From: Quillaja saponaria
Taxonomy: Eukaryota; Streptophyta; Magnoliopsida; Fabales; Quillajaceae
Reading direction: 5' to 3'
NCBI GenBank assembly: GCA_029379385.1
Contig: CM055612.1
Location: forward strand, 1,550,001 to 1,614,000
Length of the DNA stretch: 64,000 nucleotides
A program made the position numbers and the translations under genes. The notes under the pieces are model-generated. The model searched no databases. It saw nothing but the letters and a program-made list of their open reading frames with translations, and was not told where the DNA came from. Below, in pieces: positions 13,826-24,279 of this stretch. Each line of letters begins with the position of its first letter. Within the stretch, counting starts at the first letter, position 1.

Positions 13826-15663
13826 GCTAGAGAGAACTGAAGATATTAGTTTTATTGTCTATGCTAACAGAGAGAATGACACTCAAGATGTCCACTTCCC
13901 TCTATTTTGTAACTTGTATCCATGTATCCATGGTTGTTATGGGGTTATAGAGGCTCTTACTTTTTGATAGCCTACTTATGTAGATATGTCTGACCTTTAA
14001 GGAAGTTCCATGGCTTTCTTCTCTAAGTTTAGACGAATGTATTGCTGACTTGGGAAGTGGATCTTTTCCATGTATATATTAGATTCCTAAATTAAATACG
14101 TTTTCTGTAGGGAATTCTGTTTTTATTCAAAATGGAAGCGTGCTTGTTCTGCATCAATGTTAGGAAAAAGCAACTGTAGAGAATAGCTTGAAGAAGTTTG
14201 ATTAGGCATGGAAATGGACAACCCAAGTACCCCATAGGTTTGTTTTTCTTTTCTTTAATGTATATGCATTGTTTTGTCACCCTTTGGATTTGTGATCCAT
14301 ACTTTTTCCACTTGTATATCCAACCAATGTAAATAATATTTCAGGATTCAAGTCCAGTATTTTGTAAGATTCAAAATCAGGAGATTTTAAGAAAATCAAA
14401 ATGGGACCCATTTGCATATGCAAGTCATCCATATTGAAGCACTGTGTCTCTTCAACGTCAACCTGGATTGGATGAAAGAGATGGACTGTTCAGTACTATG
14501 CAGGGTCACATGCTTGCCACCCACTTCCCATATCAAGTCCAAAAACAACAGCAAAGGTTTCAAATACAGTAACATATTTTGTTTGGTGGTGCTCCTTGTA
14601 TGTGCACTCTGATTAAAAATATGGAAAAATAAGGAAAATTCCTCCTTTAAATTTCAAATTTTAAAAATAATTCTCCAATAAATCTGCCTTCTAATTTTTT
14701 TTCTTCTTCTTTTTATCAATGACAATTTATATAGTACCAATTTTATCCTTTATTTTATTAAATAATTGTAATTCTCATATTAGTTTTTTTTTTAATATTA
14801 ATTTTTCTTTGATAACTTATACAATTTTAATTTGTTGTAGTTAGATTAATTTAAATTTAAAATTTTTATTTTCAATTATAAATTTTTTTTACTATTATCT
14901 TTTTTTAACGTAAATATTAATATTTTTTTCTTATGATATATTAAAATTAATTTTTAAAAAAATTATGAACAAAATACATTTTTATTATTGAAGTTGTATT
15001 TTATATAAATTACATTTCTATTAGGTATTATTCCATTCAAACAAGAGTTAGAACTTTTCTACTTCTATTTTATAATAATTATACATTCCAAAATTAAATT
15101 TTATGAGCTTATTAATTAAATGGTAAAATTGATAATTATATGTATTGTTATGGGTAAAAAAAATTATTTAAAACAATATTAAAAATGATGTTTATTGATC
15201 ATGTAAATTTATGTTAAGATTTAGATTCTGAAATATAAAGTAGGACTTTTTCGTAATTTTATCAAAAATCAAATTGCTCTACCCGACTTCCAAAATATAT
15301 GTATTAAAAAACGAAAATGGCTTCAAATGGGTTTAGTGGGTTGGTAATATAATATAATATTGTTGCCATTTGACTTTAGTAGAAATTTGAAGTTTGTTTG
15401 GAACTAGGAGTCAATGTAAAACATCACATTCAAGCATATAAAATTACAGAGGCTCTATAATTTCAAAAATTGTTCCCTCCAATATGATAAGAGAGAGAAA
15501 TGTAAAATGTTGCACGCCAAGAAAGTAGTTGGTCGGTTGGTGCTTCTTTCCCGTCAATAATTTCATAAATTGTTCCGCAAATTAAGCTGTCTCTTATCTA
15601 AGTGGATGAAAAAGATGAGCACAGACACAGAATTTAATAATTTGTGACTATGTGCACCAATTT
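13826..15663. other. 3' UTR of the SAP30-like gene and AT-rich intergenic DNA
   Basis: The first 200-300 bases probably hold the 3' UTR. From about 14630 to 15300 the sequence is extremely AT-rich low-complexity DNA without coding signal. No RNA gene or mobile-element boundary could be recognised. Confidence 0.5.
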
Positions 15664-15673
15664 CCTATAAATT
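15664..15673 (+). promoter_or_regulatory. Candidate TATA box of the proline-rich protein gene
   Basis: CCTATAAATT lies 63 bases before the proposed start codon at 15736, a spacing that would give a leader of about 30-40 nt. It is placed by position only. Confidence 0.35.
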
Positions 15674-15735
15674 GTTTTGGCCTAACTATTATACAAGTAC
15701 AACAAGAAATTAAGAAGCCTTCAATCGTGTCCAAA

Positions 15736-16050
15736 ATGAGTACCTCCATTACACAATTGTGGAGTTTGTTACTACTTTTAATTTTGTTTCTTTGCAATCT
15801 TGTTTACTCACACTCCACGCTGAACTCGTTCCCTCCAACTCCAAGCCATGCAAAACCATTGCCGCCACATGTATACAAGCCTCCGCGGCTGTTGCTGCCG
15901 CCTCCTCCTCGTTGCAAGCCTCATAAACACCAACCGCCTCCCCCACCTTCGCCACCGGCATGGTTCTACTTCTACTCTCCTCCACCTCCTAGTACTCCTA
16001 CGTATCCTCCTAAAATCCCACCGCCACCACCAAGGCACCGGGTGTTTTGA
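15736..16050 (+). CDS. Small secreted proline-rich (extensin-like) protein
   Basis: A single open frame of 104 residues. The ATG at 15736 is preferred over an upstream in-frame one at 15652 because it puts a classic signal peptide at the N-terminus (LWSLLLLLILFLCNLVYS, cleavage expected near residue 26). The mature part is dominated by proline runs separated by Lys/His/Tyr/Ser (PPPPPSPPAWFYFYSPPPP, PPKIPPPPP). The SPPPP motif is extensin-like and would be hydroxylated and arabinosylated in the wall. It lacks a long regular SPPPP-repeat array and no known domain follows. The strong codon bias of the Pro-rich region against an AT-rich background argues that it is real, but a chance frame cannot be excluded without transcripts. 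Confidence 0.55.
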   Translation: MSTSITQLWSLLLLLILFLCNLVYSHSTLNSFPPTPSHAKPLPPHVYKPPRLLLPPPPRCKPHKHQPPPPPSPPAWFYFYSPPPPSTPTYPPKIPPPPPRHRVF

Positions 16051-18460
16051 TATGGGTTCAAGCAATTAATGAGTGCATGCTTCATCCAAGGAGTATTTTA
16101 GTAGTCAATAGACACAAAAAATATTTTAATATACTAACAAAATTTGTTGGTAATTTCCAAGGTCTATTTTCTCTGTTATAAGACTACTTGGTTCAAATTA
16201 CTAAAAACTCTGGTGCTTGTGTTTTTATTTGCAAGATTATTATTGTTGATGATGTCGATTTTGACTTTCCCAGTTACTTGCTTGGTAGCGTTCTCCACAG
16301 CTCGTCTCAGTTCCTAAAATACCCTTACGGGAGTAGGTCCGGGATCGTGTAGTTAATGTTAACATTGCTTGTCTCGTGAAGATGTGAAATGATTAAATTA
16401 ACACGCAAAAACGACGCTCTCAAGTCCCACAAGGACGAATATTAAAGAGTCTATTCTTCTTCTTCATTAACTTGTACGACAGAATTAATTAATGATTTCA
16501 TAATATAGTTGTCGTCGTTCTACTTTTAATTTGGACACTGATTTGGTCTGCCTTTCATTCATGTATATATAATGATAATGATACAGCCACCTTAATTTGC
16601 GTGCCATCAGCTATGGCCCAAGTCACCATTGGCCTCACTCCTTACACTAGAAATTTTTTATTTTCTTTGGATTTAAAAAGAGGTCAGGAATTGAGTGAGA
16701 TATTAAGGAACTATTAAGCTTTAGTACCATGCTACTTAAGCAATACTAGGACTAATCATTTCAAAGTTTTTCTTTCCTATGATTGACGCCATCAAGATCA
16801 ACATCCATGGTGTTAAGTAACTTAATTACTAATCAACACCACAACAAAAAACGACATGTTATGGTCAATGATTCATTTGAGAACCTAGAATGCGACATGC
16901 TAGGGTGTCTTTTTGTTCAATCAATAAGGGAAGCTGTCGTTACTTTCAACAATACGTTAATTGTTTACCAAAGAAATATACCCCTCTTGAAATTAATGTC
17001 CAATCTTCAACTTCCGTTTTCTAATTTTTTTTTATTTTTATTTTTTGATCGCTGAAAGCCATTTGAATTAAATCTTATTAATTAGGGTTGATTTATTTAA
17101 CTTGGAGTTTGTTATTTTCAAATTTCATTAAAAAGTACTTTTACCCTGCATGATTTCTATTAGTAATTCATTATATGGGTGACTTAGTTAGAGTATGGCC
17201 ACCACACCAATTAGTTGCCAAATTCTTCAAATCTATTAGATGCTGATAATGGATTAGGAGTTCCATGCGGCCATTATTCCCTCTCTTGCTTAATTGCTTT
17301 AGTAATTAATTGAATCGTTCCTGGAATCTGACCTAACTGCTCGTGTCTCTTTCACACGTCGCTGCAACAATCTGGCTATGTCCCAATCTAACAAGTGGGA
17401 GACAGATCGTACAATTGATTTACTTTAATTTTAATTATATCGTACCAAATCTTGGGTCATCTTCTATATTTTCAATACATGCATGCAGCCCCATGGATAT
17501 TATTATCTATATATAAACCGACTTGGCTATAAAAGGACATTCCCAAAGCATATTAATTTAGTTAAAGAATCCAATTAATATGTTTTTGCATTTGCATGCA
17601 CAGTTGATAATTAGCCAGATCTACATTCTACTTCCTGGTCCTGATTCCTAATTCCTTATTCTTTTTCAATCAGAAGCTGATTCTCATTTTGAATTGAGGA
17701 AATGGAATCCAATGTGCGTGTTAGCTACTAGATAGGCCGCCTTTGGTAGCTTAAATACGCACAACACAGTGTCATGCATTCTGATCGGATTCGCACTCGG
17801 CCATTCCCAATTTGTTGGGATTCTTACATTCTTATTCATGAGGGGAATTAGCTGCCTAACATTCTTGCATATGGTTGACATTTTTGTATATTTCTTTGTT
17901 AATGGATTCTGCATGTGTGATTAGATTTGCTTCGTGACATGGGTCCATGTTCACTAATCACTAGCTAATTCTCCTGGATCATGTACAGAAAATCCTTCAA
18001 CTTTTTTGGCCAGGAATAATGTCCCACTTGATAATGTAAGAATCTCAAAAGAACAACTCAATATATCCATTTAAATTTTTTAGCTGCATTATAATTTTCA
18101 CTAATGCAAATATGAAATCAATCAAAAATTCTAACACATCTATCTTGTATTATTAATTGAAGCGTCCACATCATAAAGACATCATAATAAAAATCTAAAA
18201 TAATTGAAATCCTGTTTTAATTTGATTGAAAATTGATTGTTTGGACAAAATACTAATTTACGTTTAGAATAAGCTAGTTTTATTAGGCAATTGCGTGCAT
18301 GCAACCTTATAAGGAGCAAAAAACGTCATTAGTCTCGTCTCCTATAACAAATCATCTTTCTGTCTAATACCTTCCGTTCGGTGCAGCACATGATATTAGG
18401 TGCACACATAAGAATTATTTGAGAATCGATTGCTACTAGCATAAAATCGTTATACCTTCA
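16051..18460. other. Gene-free AT-rich intergenic DNA
   Basis: No open frame with recognisable protein similarity and no element ends were found. Frames such as 16783-17055 and 17684-17914 show no domain and no splice-consistent extension. Confidence 0.5.
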
Positions 18461-19160
18461 GTCAATTTACAACGAAATGTCTTTTAACACATAAATCAGT
18501 ATAAACCTTAACAATTACTATAAAATGAATTGTAAGACATGAATCTTAGGTACTCACATGTATTAGTTGACAATAGATTGCAAAATATATACATAGATAC
18601 TATAACATGTACATAAATAGTTATATTATACCAATTTACTATGAAATATTTTGTAACACCAGAATCGGAATAAACTTGACAATTTACTATAAAATGAATT
18701 ATAAAACATATGACTTTGGTACAGATCATATGAATAACTTGACAAATGATTGCAAAATGAATACTACCACATATACTGTCATGTATATCTCCCACAAATA
18801 TAATATGGACCATATTTTAACATCTAAGCAAAAAAAATCAACGATTTATTGTAAAATTATACAACATGCATATCTTTGATCGTCATATAAATTACTTGAT
18901 ACTCTATTACGAAATGCATACTAACACATAAATAATCATATATTTATCCGATTTAATATTGAATATATACCCACACAAACTTCCTCCGATTTCTTTTAGT
19001 ATTAAATGAAAAATGCTTACTCACAAATAAATCGCCATACTTCCTCCGATTTATTATAGAAAATCTTTTAACACTTAATCAGCACAATACTAGACGATTA
19101 ACTATAAAATGAATTCTAACACATAAATATTAGGTGCTCGCAGACGATTAACTGTAAGCT
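18461..19160. repeat. Highly degenerate minisatellite-like array
   Basis: A loose motif of the form ATTTACTATAAAATGAATTC followed by TAACACATAAAT recurs about ten to twelve times. Clear instances start near 18467, 18514, 18635, 18685, 18747, 18904, 19052 and 19099. Spacings fall mostly near 47-50 or 59-62 bases, with gaps of about 100 where a unit has decayed. There is no coding sequence. Confidence 0.6.
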
Positions 19161-19480
19161 ATTGTGATATAAATAATTTGTCGTGCACTGTTGAGCATCT
19201 AATTTAAAATCCGACTTTGTTTAACAATCTGATGATGCGTTTCCATTAAAAAAGCAAATAGAGCACTACTTTTCTAGCCAATTCGTTTGGGGGGCAATGC
19301 TTAAATTAGGGTACTAATCTTAATATATACATTACAAAATATAAAGAAAAGAAAGAGTAGTTGAGATTTCAGTAGTAAATTTTATAAATTTGAATTTGGA
19401 AAGCTAAGGTCATTGGCAAAATACATTAGTATTGTAAATGAAAGGAAAATCAAATGAACTTGAATTATATATATATATAT

Positions 19481-19775
19481 TGTTAATGTTGGATTTTGTC
19501 CGAGCTGAAGACCTAGCGTGGTCTCCTCCTTGTGTCCGAGCTAGAAAGCTGGTCTTCTTCATGTGTCCAAGCTGGAGAGCTGGTCTCCTCCCTGTGTCCG
19601 AGCTGAAGACCTGCAGGGATGGTCTGGTGACCTGTCAGCACTCCGAAGCTCAAGTCAGTATCTAGAGAGCTAAGGTGCAGGGAGAGTTCACATTTTTTCA
19701 TAGTGTGAGAGCTTGTATTTATAGGGCCTTTGGTGGGCCTAGGCTTATTGAACTTTGTTAATGTTTGTATTAACA
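19481..19775 (+). repeat. Left LTR
   Basis: It contains short internal repeats of the form TGTCCGAGCTGGAGAGCTGG, each followed by TCTCCTCC, about four variants. It is closely matched by 22443-22730, although the right copy has a small insertion near 22604-22612. The orientation label is arbitrary because no coding sequence fixes it. Confidence 0.8.
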
Positions 19776-20104
19776 CAAGTCCCCCCAAAAACAAGTTCGA
19801 GAAATGAAGTGACTCAGACTTGAAGTCAACTAAGGGCAAAACCAGTGCTAATTGAGCTTTTTCTTAACGGATGAGCTTTTGACTATAAGCCTTGCAACGT
19901 TGGGGTGAGCTCGCAGCTCTAACTTCTTTTGTCTTGGGCTGTGAAATTTCCCTGCAACTACGGTTAAACAGTTGATTTCAAAAGAAAATTTGTTAGGCAC
20001 ATATAAGGGTAAAACAATATGCTTAATGATTAAAAGGTCGTGCAGTACTAGAGTCCACTTTTGGAGAGTTAAATATCTGAGTACGAACCTTTTGCTGGCC
20101 AACT

Positions 20105-20610
20105 CGGCGGAGGCTCGGACCGCTGGGGTCTTGCGTGCGAGCACCGGGGAGGTTTCCGACCCTGGTTTTGGAGATCTTGGGGACTCAGCTGAGGCTCGGA
20201 CCGCGGGTGAAAACCTGGCGGTCTCGCGTGCCTGACCACGAGCACTGGGCTATCGAGTTCCTTGTCAGGGTTGTTGAATCGACCAGGTGAACCTCAACCG
20301 CACCCGAGTTTGGAGATCTTGGGGACTCGGCGGAGGCTCGAACCTCGAGTGAAAACCTGGCTGCCTCGCGTGCCTGACAGCGAGCACCGGGCTGTCGAGT
20401 TCCTTGTCAGAGTCGTTGAATCGACCAGGTGAACCTCAACCGCACCCGGGTTTGGAAATCTTGGGGACTCGGCGAAGGCTCAGACAGCGGGTGAAAACCT
20501 GGCAGCCTCGCGTGCCTGATTGCGAGCACTGGGCTGTTGAGTTCCCTGTCATGGTCGTTGAATCGACCAGGTGAACCTCAATCGCACCCGGGTTTGGAGA
20601 TCTTCTTTTT
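20105..20610. repeat. GC-rich 142-bp tandem array within the element
   Basis: The landmark GAGATCTTGGGGACTC (with one variant) begins at 20171, 20313 and 20455, and its truncated start recurs at 20597, so the spacing is exactly 142 bases three times. A decayed partial unit precedes it from about 20105. Units share GGTGAAAACCTGGC, GAGCACTGGGCT and TTGAATCGACCAGGTGAACC. Because 142 is not a multiple of three, the array is unlikely to encode a repeated peptide. Confidence 0.93.
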
Positions 20611-21609
20611 AATTAGTTTTGGGGGGCTATGTCTCTCCCTTTCAACTTCACTTGTAGAAAGTTCTTGCAACTATGGCCGAACGACCGATCTCAACAGAAA
20701 AATTCATTAGCCACATGTGATGGTGAACATGTAATAATATGCTTTCTGAATATACAATAATATGTCAAAGATATAGTTGCATTGTAATTATCATTTTTAG
20801 CCTGCTACAAAGTGCAAGATGTAAGCGAGGTGAATTATTAGTCCACTATACCTTAAGACTCGCATTATTTTGTCAAGTAAGTGACCGGGTCATTTTTGTG
20901 ATGGCCTTATAATTATGGTGTTTTTAGGTAACCCGGCCTTATAATATTTTTAAGATTTGGAATATTTTTGTTGTTGATGAACATGTAATCCAATAATTAA
21001 ACAGACATAAATTAAGCTGAGCATTCGATTCTAGCAGATTTACATGAAAATATACATTTGACAGGAGTTTCTATAAGAACATAGAAGTTTGCAAGCAATT
21101 TGTGTAAAATTTATAAACTTTTTAGGCCATTTAAAGAATTTTAGGGCCTATATGTAATTTTCTAGAATTACTTCGGTCAATTATATGATAATATAAAAGC
21201 TTGTGGACTATTGTGCAATTAGTTTGAATCATTTAGGTAAATAATATAAATAATAGGGGCATATTTGACAAGTATGAAAAGATATGTGGTAATTATGTGA
21301 ATTTATAAAAATTTGGGCCATTTATGTAATTAAAAATATATGTGGACCGAATGTGAAATATAGTTAAATTAATGGGTCAAAATTATAGTTATTTAAAGTT
21401 TTGAGCCAATTTTGTAAATATGTAAAATATGTGGGTCATTAACATAATATTAATGAAATATAAGGACCGAATAACAAAATAGAGAACCTGGGCTTTGTTG
21501 GAATTTGGGCCGACATGGTGGGCTTTTTTTGTCAACCCCAGTTGGAGATCTGCACTTTTATTGGGTTGGGCTCTTAGTGGGCTGAGTTGGGAGAGGCATG
21601 TGCCATTCA

Positions 21610-22345
21610 CAAAGTTGGCGACCTAGCGGAGTGTCGCCGCTTGTAGCCACGCGTGGGAGCGCGTGCATGATCCGGCGAGCTTCCTGTTTGGACGGGACCA
21701 CCCGTGAGGTCAGAAGCTTCAATTCGAGTGGTCGCCCGAGTTCTCAGGTTGCCGAAATTAGCCTGAAAATGGACCTGAACAGCAACTCGTCATGCACCAA
21801 AATTTGGTGACCTAGCGGAGTGCCGCCGCTTGATGCCACGCGTAGGGGTGCGTGAAGACTCCGGCGAGCTGGAGGTTTGGACAGGACGACCCGTGAGATC
21901 GGCATTTTCAATTTTTTAAGTGGTCGCCCGAGTTGTCAGGTCACCCAAATTGGCCTGAAAATGGACCTGAACAACAGCTCGCCATGCATCAAAATCTGGC
22001 AACCTGGCGGAGTGCTGCCGCTCGTAGGGGCGCGTGAAAACTCCGGCGAGCTAGATATTTGGACGGGATGACCCGTGAGATCGGTAGCTTCGATTTGAGT
22101 GGTTGCCTAAATTGACCCGAAAATGGACCTGAACAGCAGCTCGTCATGCACCAAAATCTGGAAACCTGGCTGAGTGCCGCAGCTTGATGCTGCGCGTGCA
22201 GACTCTGGCGAGATGGAGGTTCGGACAGGACGACCCATGAGATCGGCAACTTCGATTTGAGTGGTCGCTCGAGTTGTCAGGTCGCCAAATTGGCCTAAAA
22301 ATTGATCTGAACAGCAGCTCGCCATGCACTAAAAACTTGGTACTA
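21610..22345. repeat. Second GC-rich tandem array within the element (about 160-192 bp units)
   Basis: The landmark ACCTAGCGGAGTG and its variants begins at about 21621, 21810, 22002 and 22164, giving spacings of 189, 192 and 162 bases. Each unit contains a CTCCGGCGAGCT-like block, a GACCCGTGAGATCGG-like block and TGGACCTGAACAGCAGCTCG. Several open frames cross it but they change between units, so protein coding is unlikely. Confidence 0.9.
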
Positions 22346-22442
22346 GGAAACTTGGTACATTGATTTGGCGAGATGGAGACCTGGAGAGCTGCGTGGAGGT
22401 TAGGAAATTCAAATCATATGAATTTTCCACATACGGCGCCAA

Positions 22443-22727
22443 TGTAAATGTTGGATTTTGTCCGAGCTGGAGACCTGGGGTGGTCTCCTCCATGTGTCCG
22501 AGCTGGAGAGCTGGTCTCCTCCTTGTGTCCGAGCTGGAGACCTGCAAGGGTGGTCTGGCGACCTGTCAACACTCCGAAGCTCAAGTCAGTATCTAGAGAG
22601 ATAAGGGGGAGAGCTAAGGTGCAGAAAGAGTTCACATTTTTTTATAGTATGAGAGCTTGTATTTGTAGGGCCTTTGATGTGACTTTGGTGGGCATGGACT
22701 TATTACACTTTGTTAATGTTTGTATTA

Positions 22728-22730
<3 letters not shown>
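22443..22730 (+). repeat. Right LTR
   Basis: Direct repeat of 19481-19775, preceded by ACGGCGCCAA and followed by a TA-repeat. The many mismatches and small indels against the left LTR suggest the insertion is not recent. Confidence 0.8.
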
Positions 22731-22760
<30 letters not shown>

Positions 22761-22995
22761 CTATACAACTCATTTTTCAACTGTAATTTTGTGTCTTTTG
22801 CATTTATGCAATGGACATGTACGTATGTGGGCACAAACACTACAAAAATTAACTTATTTCATGAATATTTTATGTATTACAATATTTTACTTCTTAATTT
22901 AGCAAAAGTTGTAATTTTATTCTACAAACACTAATAGCTACATTTTATGTTAGCTACTCGAACTTGGGAAGGGAAGTCCAAAATAGTTAATAGGA

Positions 22996-23030
<35 letters not shown>

Positions 23031-23962
23031 CTCAAATTTGATAAAGTAACAAATTATATGCTTTAAATTCTAAAAAGGCACGAGAGATGGATTCTCTTGT
23101 GGCTGGAATATCTACTAAAATTAATGGCATAAGATACTTTGGGAGTCCACAAGAAGTAGCTAATAATCTCTGTATATTTAATTTTTTATTTATTTAACAG
23201 TAATCAATATGTCAAAAACAACTTATGTATATTTCACCTAATTATCTTGACGAACATCATGACCAAGGATTTTATGCACTATGATAAATCTATGAAATTA
23301 ATAAAGAGAACACACATTCTTAACCACCAAGTTAATATTTTAAAATTATAAATTTTAATATTTATCCGAATCTAATTTTAGCTATTTTGGAATAAACCTA
23401 AAGCAATAACAAGAAGTTCTGAACTTAATTAGCCCTAAGGGTCTAGCTAGCTAGCTATATATATATCTCTCCAAAACGTCCATAAGTTTAAGTCGCCATG
23501 TGAGTGAAATTAAAAAGAGTTACTTCAATTATATATTTCGAATTTGAAGAGCCGTCCAAGTGAGAAATCCAAAAGGGAACAAAACAATTCTATATATTAA
23601 TAATAATTTATATTTATGGTGATGATACAATGAACAATTCAGAAAAAAAAAATTAATTGACTTTAACTATTAGAAAATAAAAATAATCATAGATTAAATA
23701 TAATTAATCTCAATCTTTTAATTCAAATTTCAAAGGCAACCATGTCCATTTGTTTATGAGGCATACTTAATTATCAACACGTATCAATTAGACATCCGTG
23801 TGTGTCAACTTACTTATCACAGACTCGTATAAAAACTAGTTGAAAATTTGGGCAAATGGCAGGCATGTGAGTAATAAGGACAAGGTTAACATGCACCGGA
23901 AGTGAAGTTTTTGAGTGCCAAGTTTTAATTCATGTGTAACGTTTTCTATCGATTCCCAAACC

Positions 23963-23963
<1 letters not shown>

Positions 23964-23994
<31 letters not shown>
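23964..23994 (+). repeat. Poly(C) homopolymer
   Basis: Thirty-one consecutive C residues. The homologous position in copy B (about 25660-25667) has seven. Its length should be treated as uncertain because homopolymers are prone to polymerase and assembly error. Confidence 0.95.
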
Positions 23995-23996
<2 letters not shown>

Positions 23997-24279
23997 TCTC
24001 CTCCGGTAAAATAGGAAATTTGTTGTTACGGTTAATTCCGGAAACTATCAATATTTACTGCGTTTCCAAGTGTCAAAATAAGCATTTGATTTTGATGGAA
24101 AATATTACTGCGTAGTAGGTGGACCGTGGATAATAATGGGAAGCCTGGTGACCACAGTAACTGCAGAATCTCTATAGTAAAAGACAAAGCTAACCTTACT
24201 ACATGTTCAAAGAAAAAATAATGCAACCCTATTGGTAATTGGATAAGGATGTTATTTTTCATAAAACAAATTTATAAAT

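Larger units (their letters stand above)
19481..22730 (+). mobile_element. Non-autonomous LTR-flanked retroelement (no gag/pol)
   Basis: Two direct repeats, 19481-19775 (295 bp) and 22443-22730 (288 bp), start TGTTAATGTT / TGTAAATGTT and both end GTATTAACA, the TG...CA ends of LTRs. Flanking bases are TATAT on both sides, a possible 5-bp target-site duplication, but within a TA microsatellite. The empty site is visible in the sister duplicate at about 24361-24377. The 2.67-kb interior has no gag, protease, reverse transcriptase or integrase. Instead it holds two GC-rich tandem arrays and AT-rich spacer. No convincing tRNA primer-binding site or purine-rich tract was recognised, so classification as LARD/TRIM-like is inference. 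Confidence 0.75.
19381..24279. repeat. Tandem duplication, copy A (interrupted by the LTR element)
   Basis: The segments 19381-19480 and 22731-24279 are, when joined, a near-identical counterpart of 24280-25955. Shared blocks include GGAAAGCTAAGGTCATTGGC near 19397 and 24297, CTATACAACTCATTTTTCAA near 22760 and 24380, and the closing GTTATTTTTCATAAAACAAA near 24250 and 25927. Copy A measures about 1.64 kb without the insertion. It carries a 31-base C homopolymer at 23964-23994 and lacks about 70 bp present in copy B at 25085-25155. There is no gene inside. Confidence 0.92.

Noticed and set aside
15749..16065. Arg-rich open frames antisense to the proline-rich gene
   Set aside because: Mirror of the CC-rich proline codons on the opposite strand; no start context or domain.
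18508..18879. Overlapping open frames on both strands
   Set aside because: They fall in the degenerate minisatellite and have no protein-like conservation.
20105..22345. CRISPR-like array
   Set aside because: Units are tandem without unique spacers, are over 140 bp long, and the context is plant nuclear DNA.
19438..22786. Numerous open frames across the LTR element
   Set aside because: They change frame between repeat units, show no retroviral-type domains, and arise from GC-rich repeats with few stop codons.
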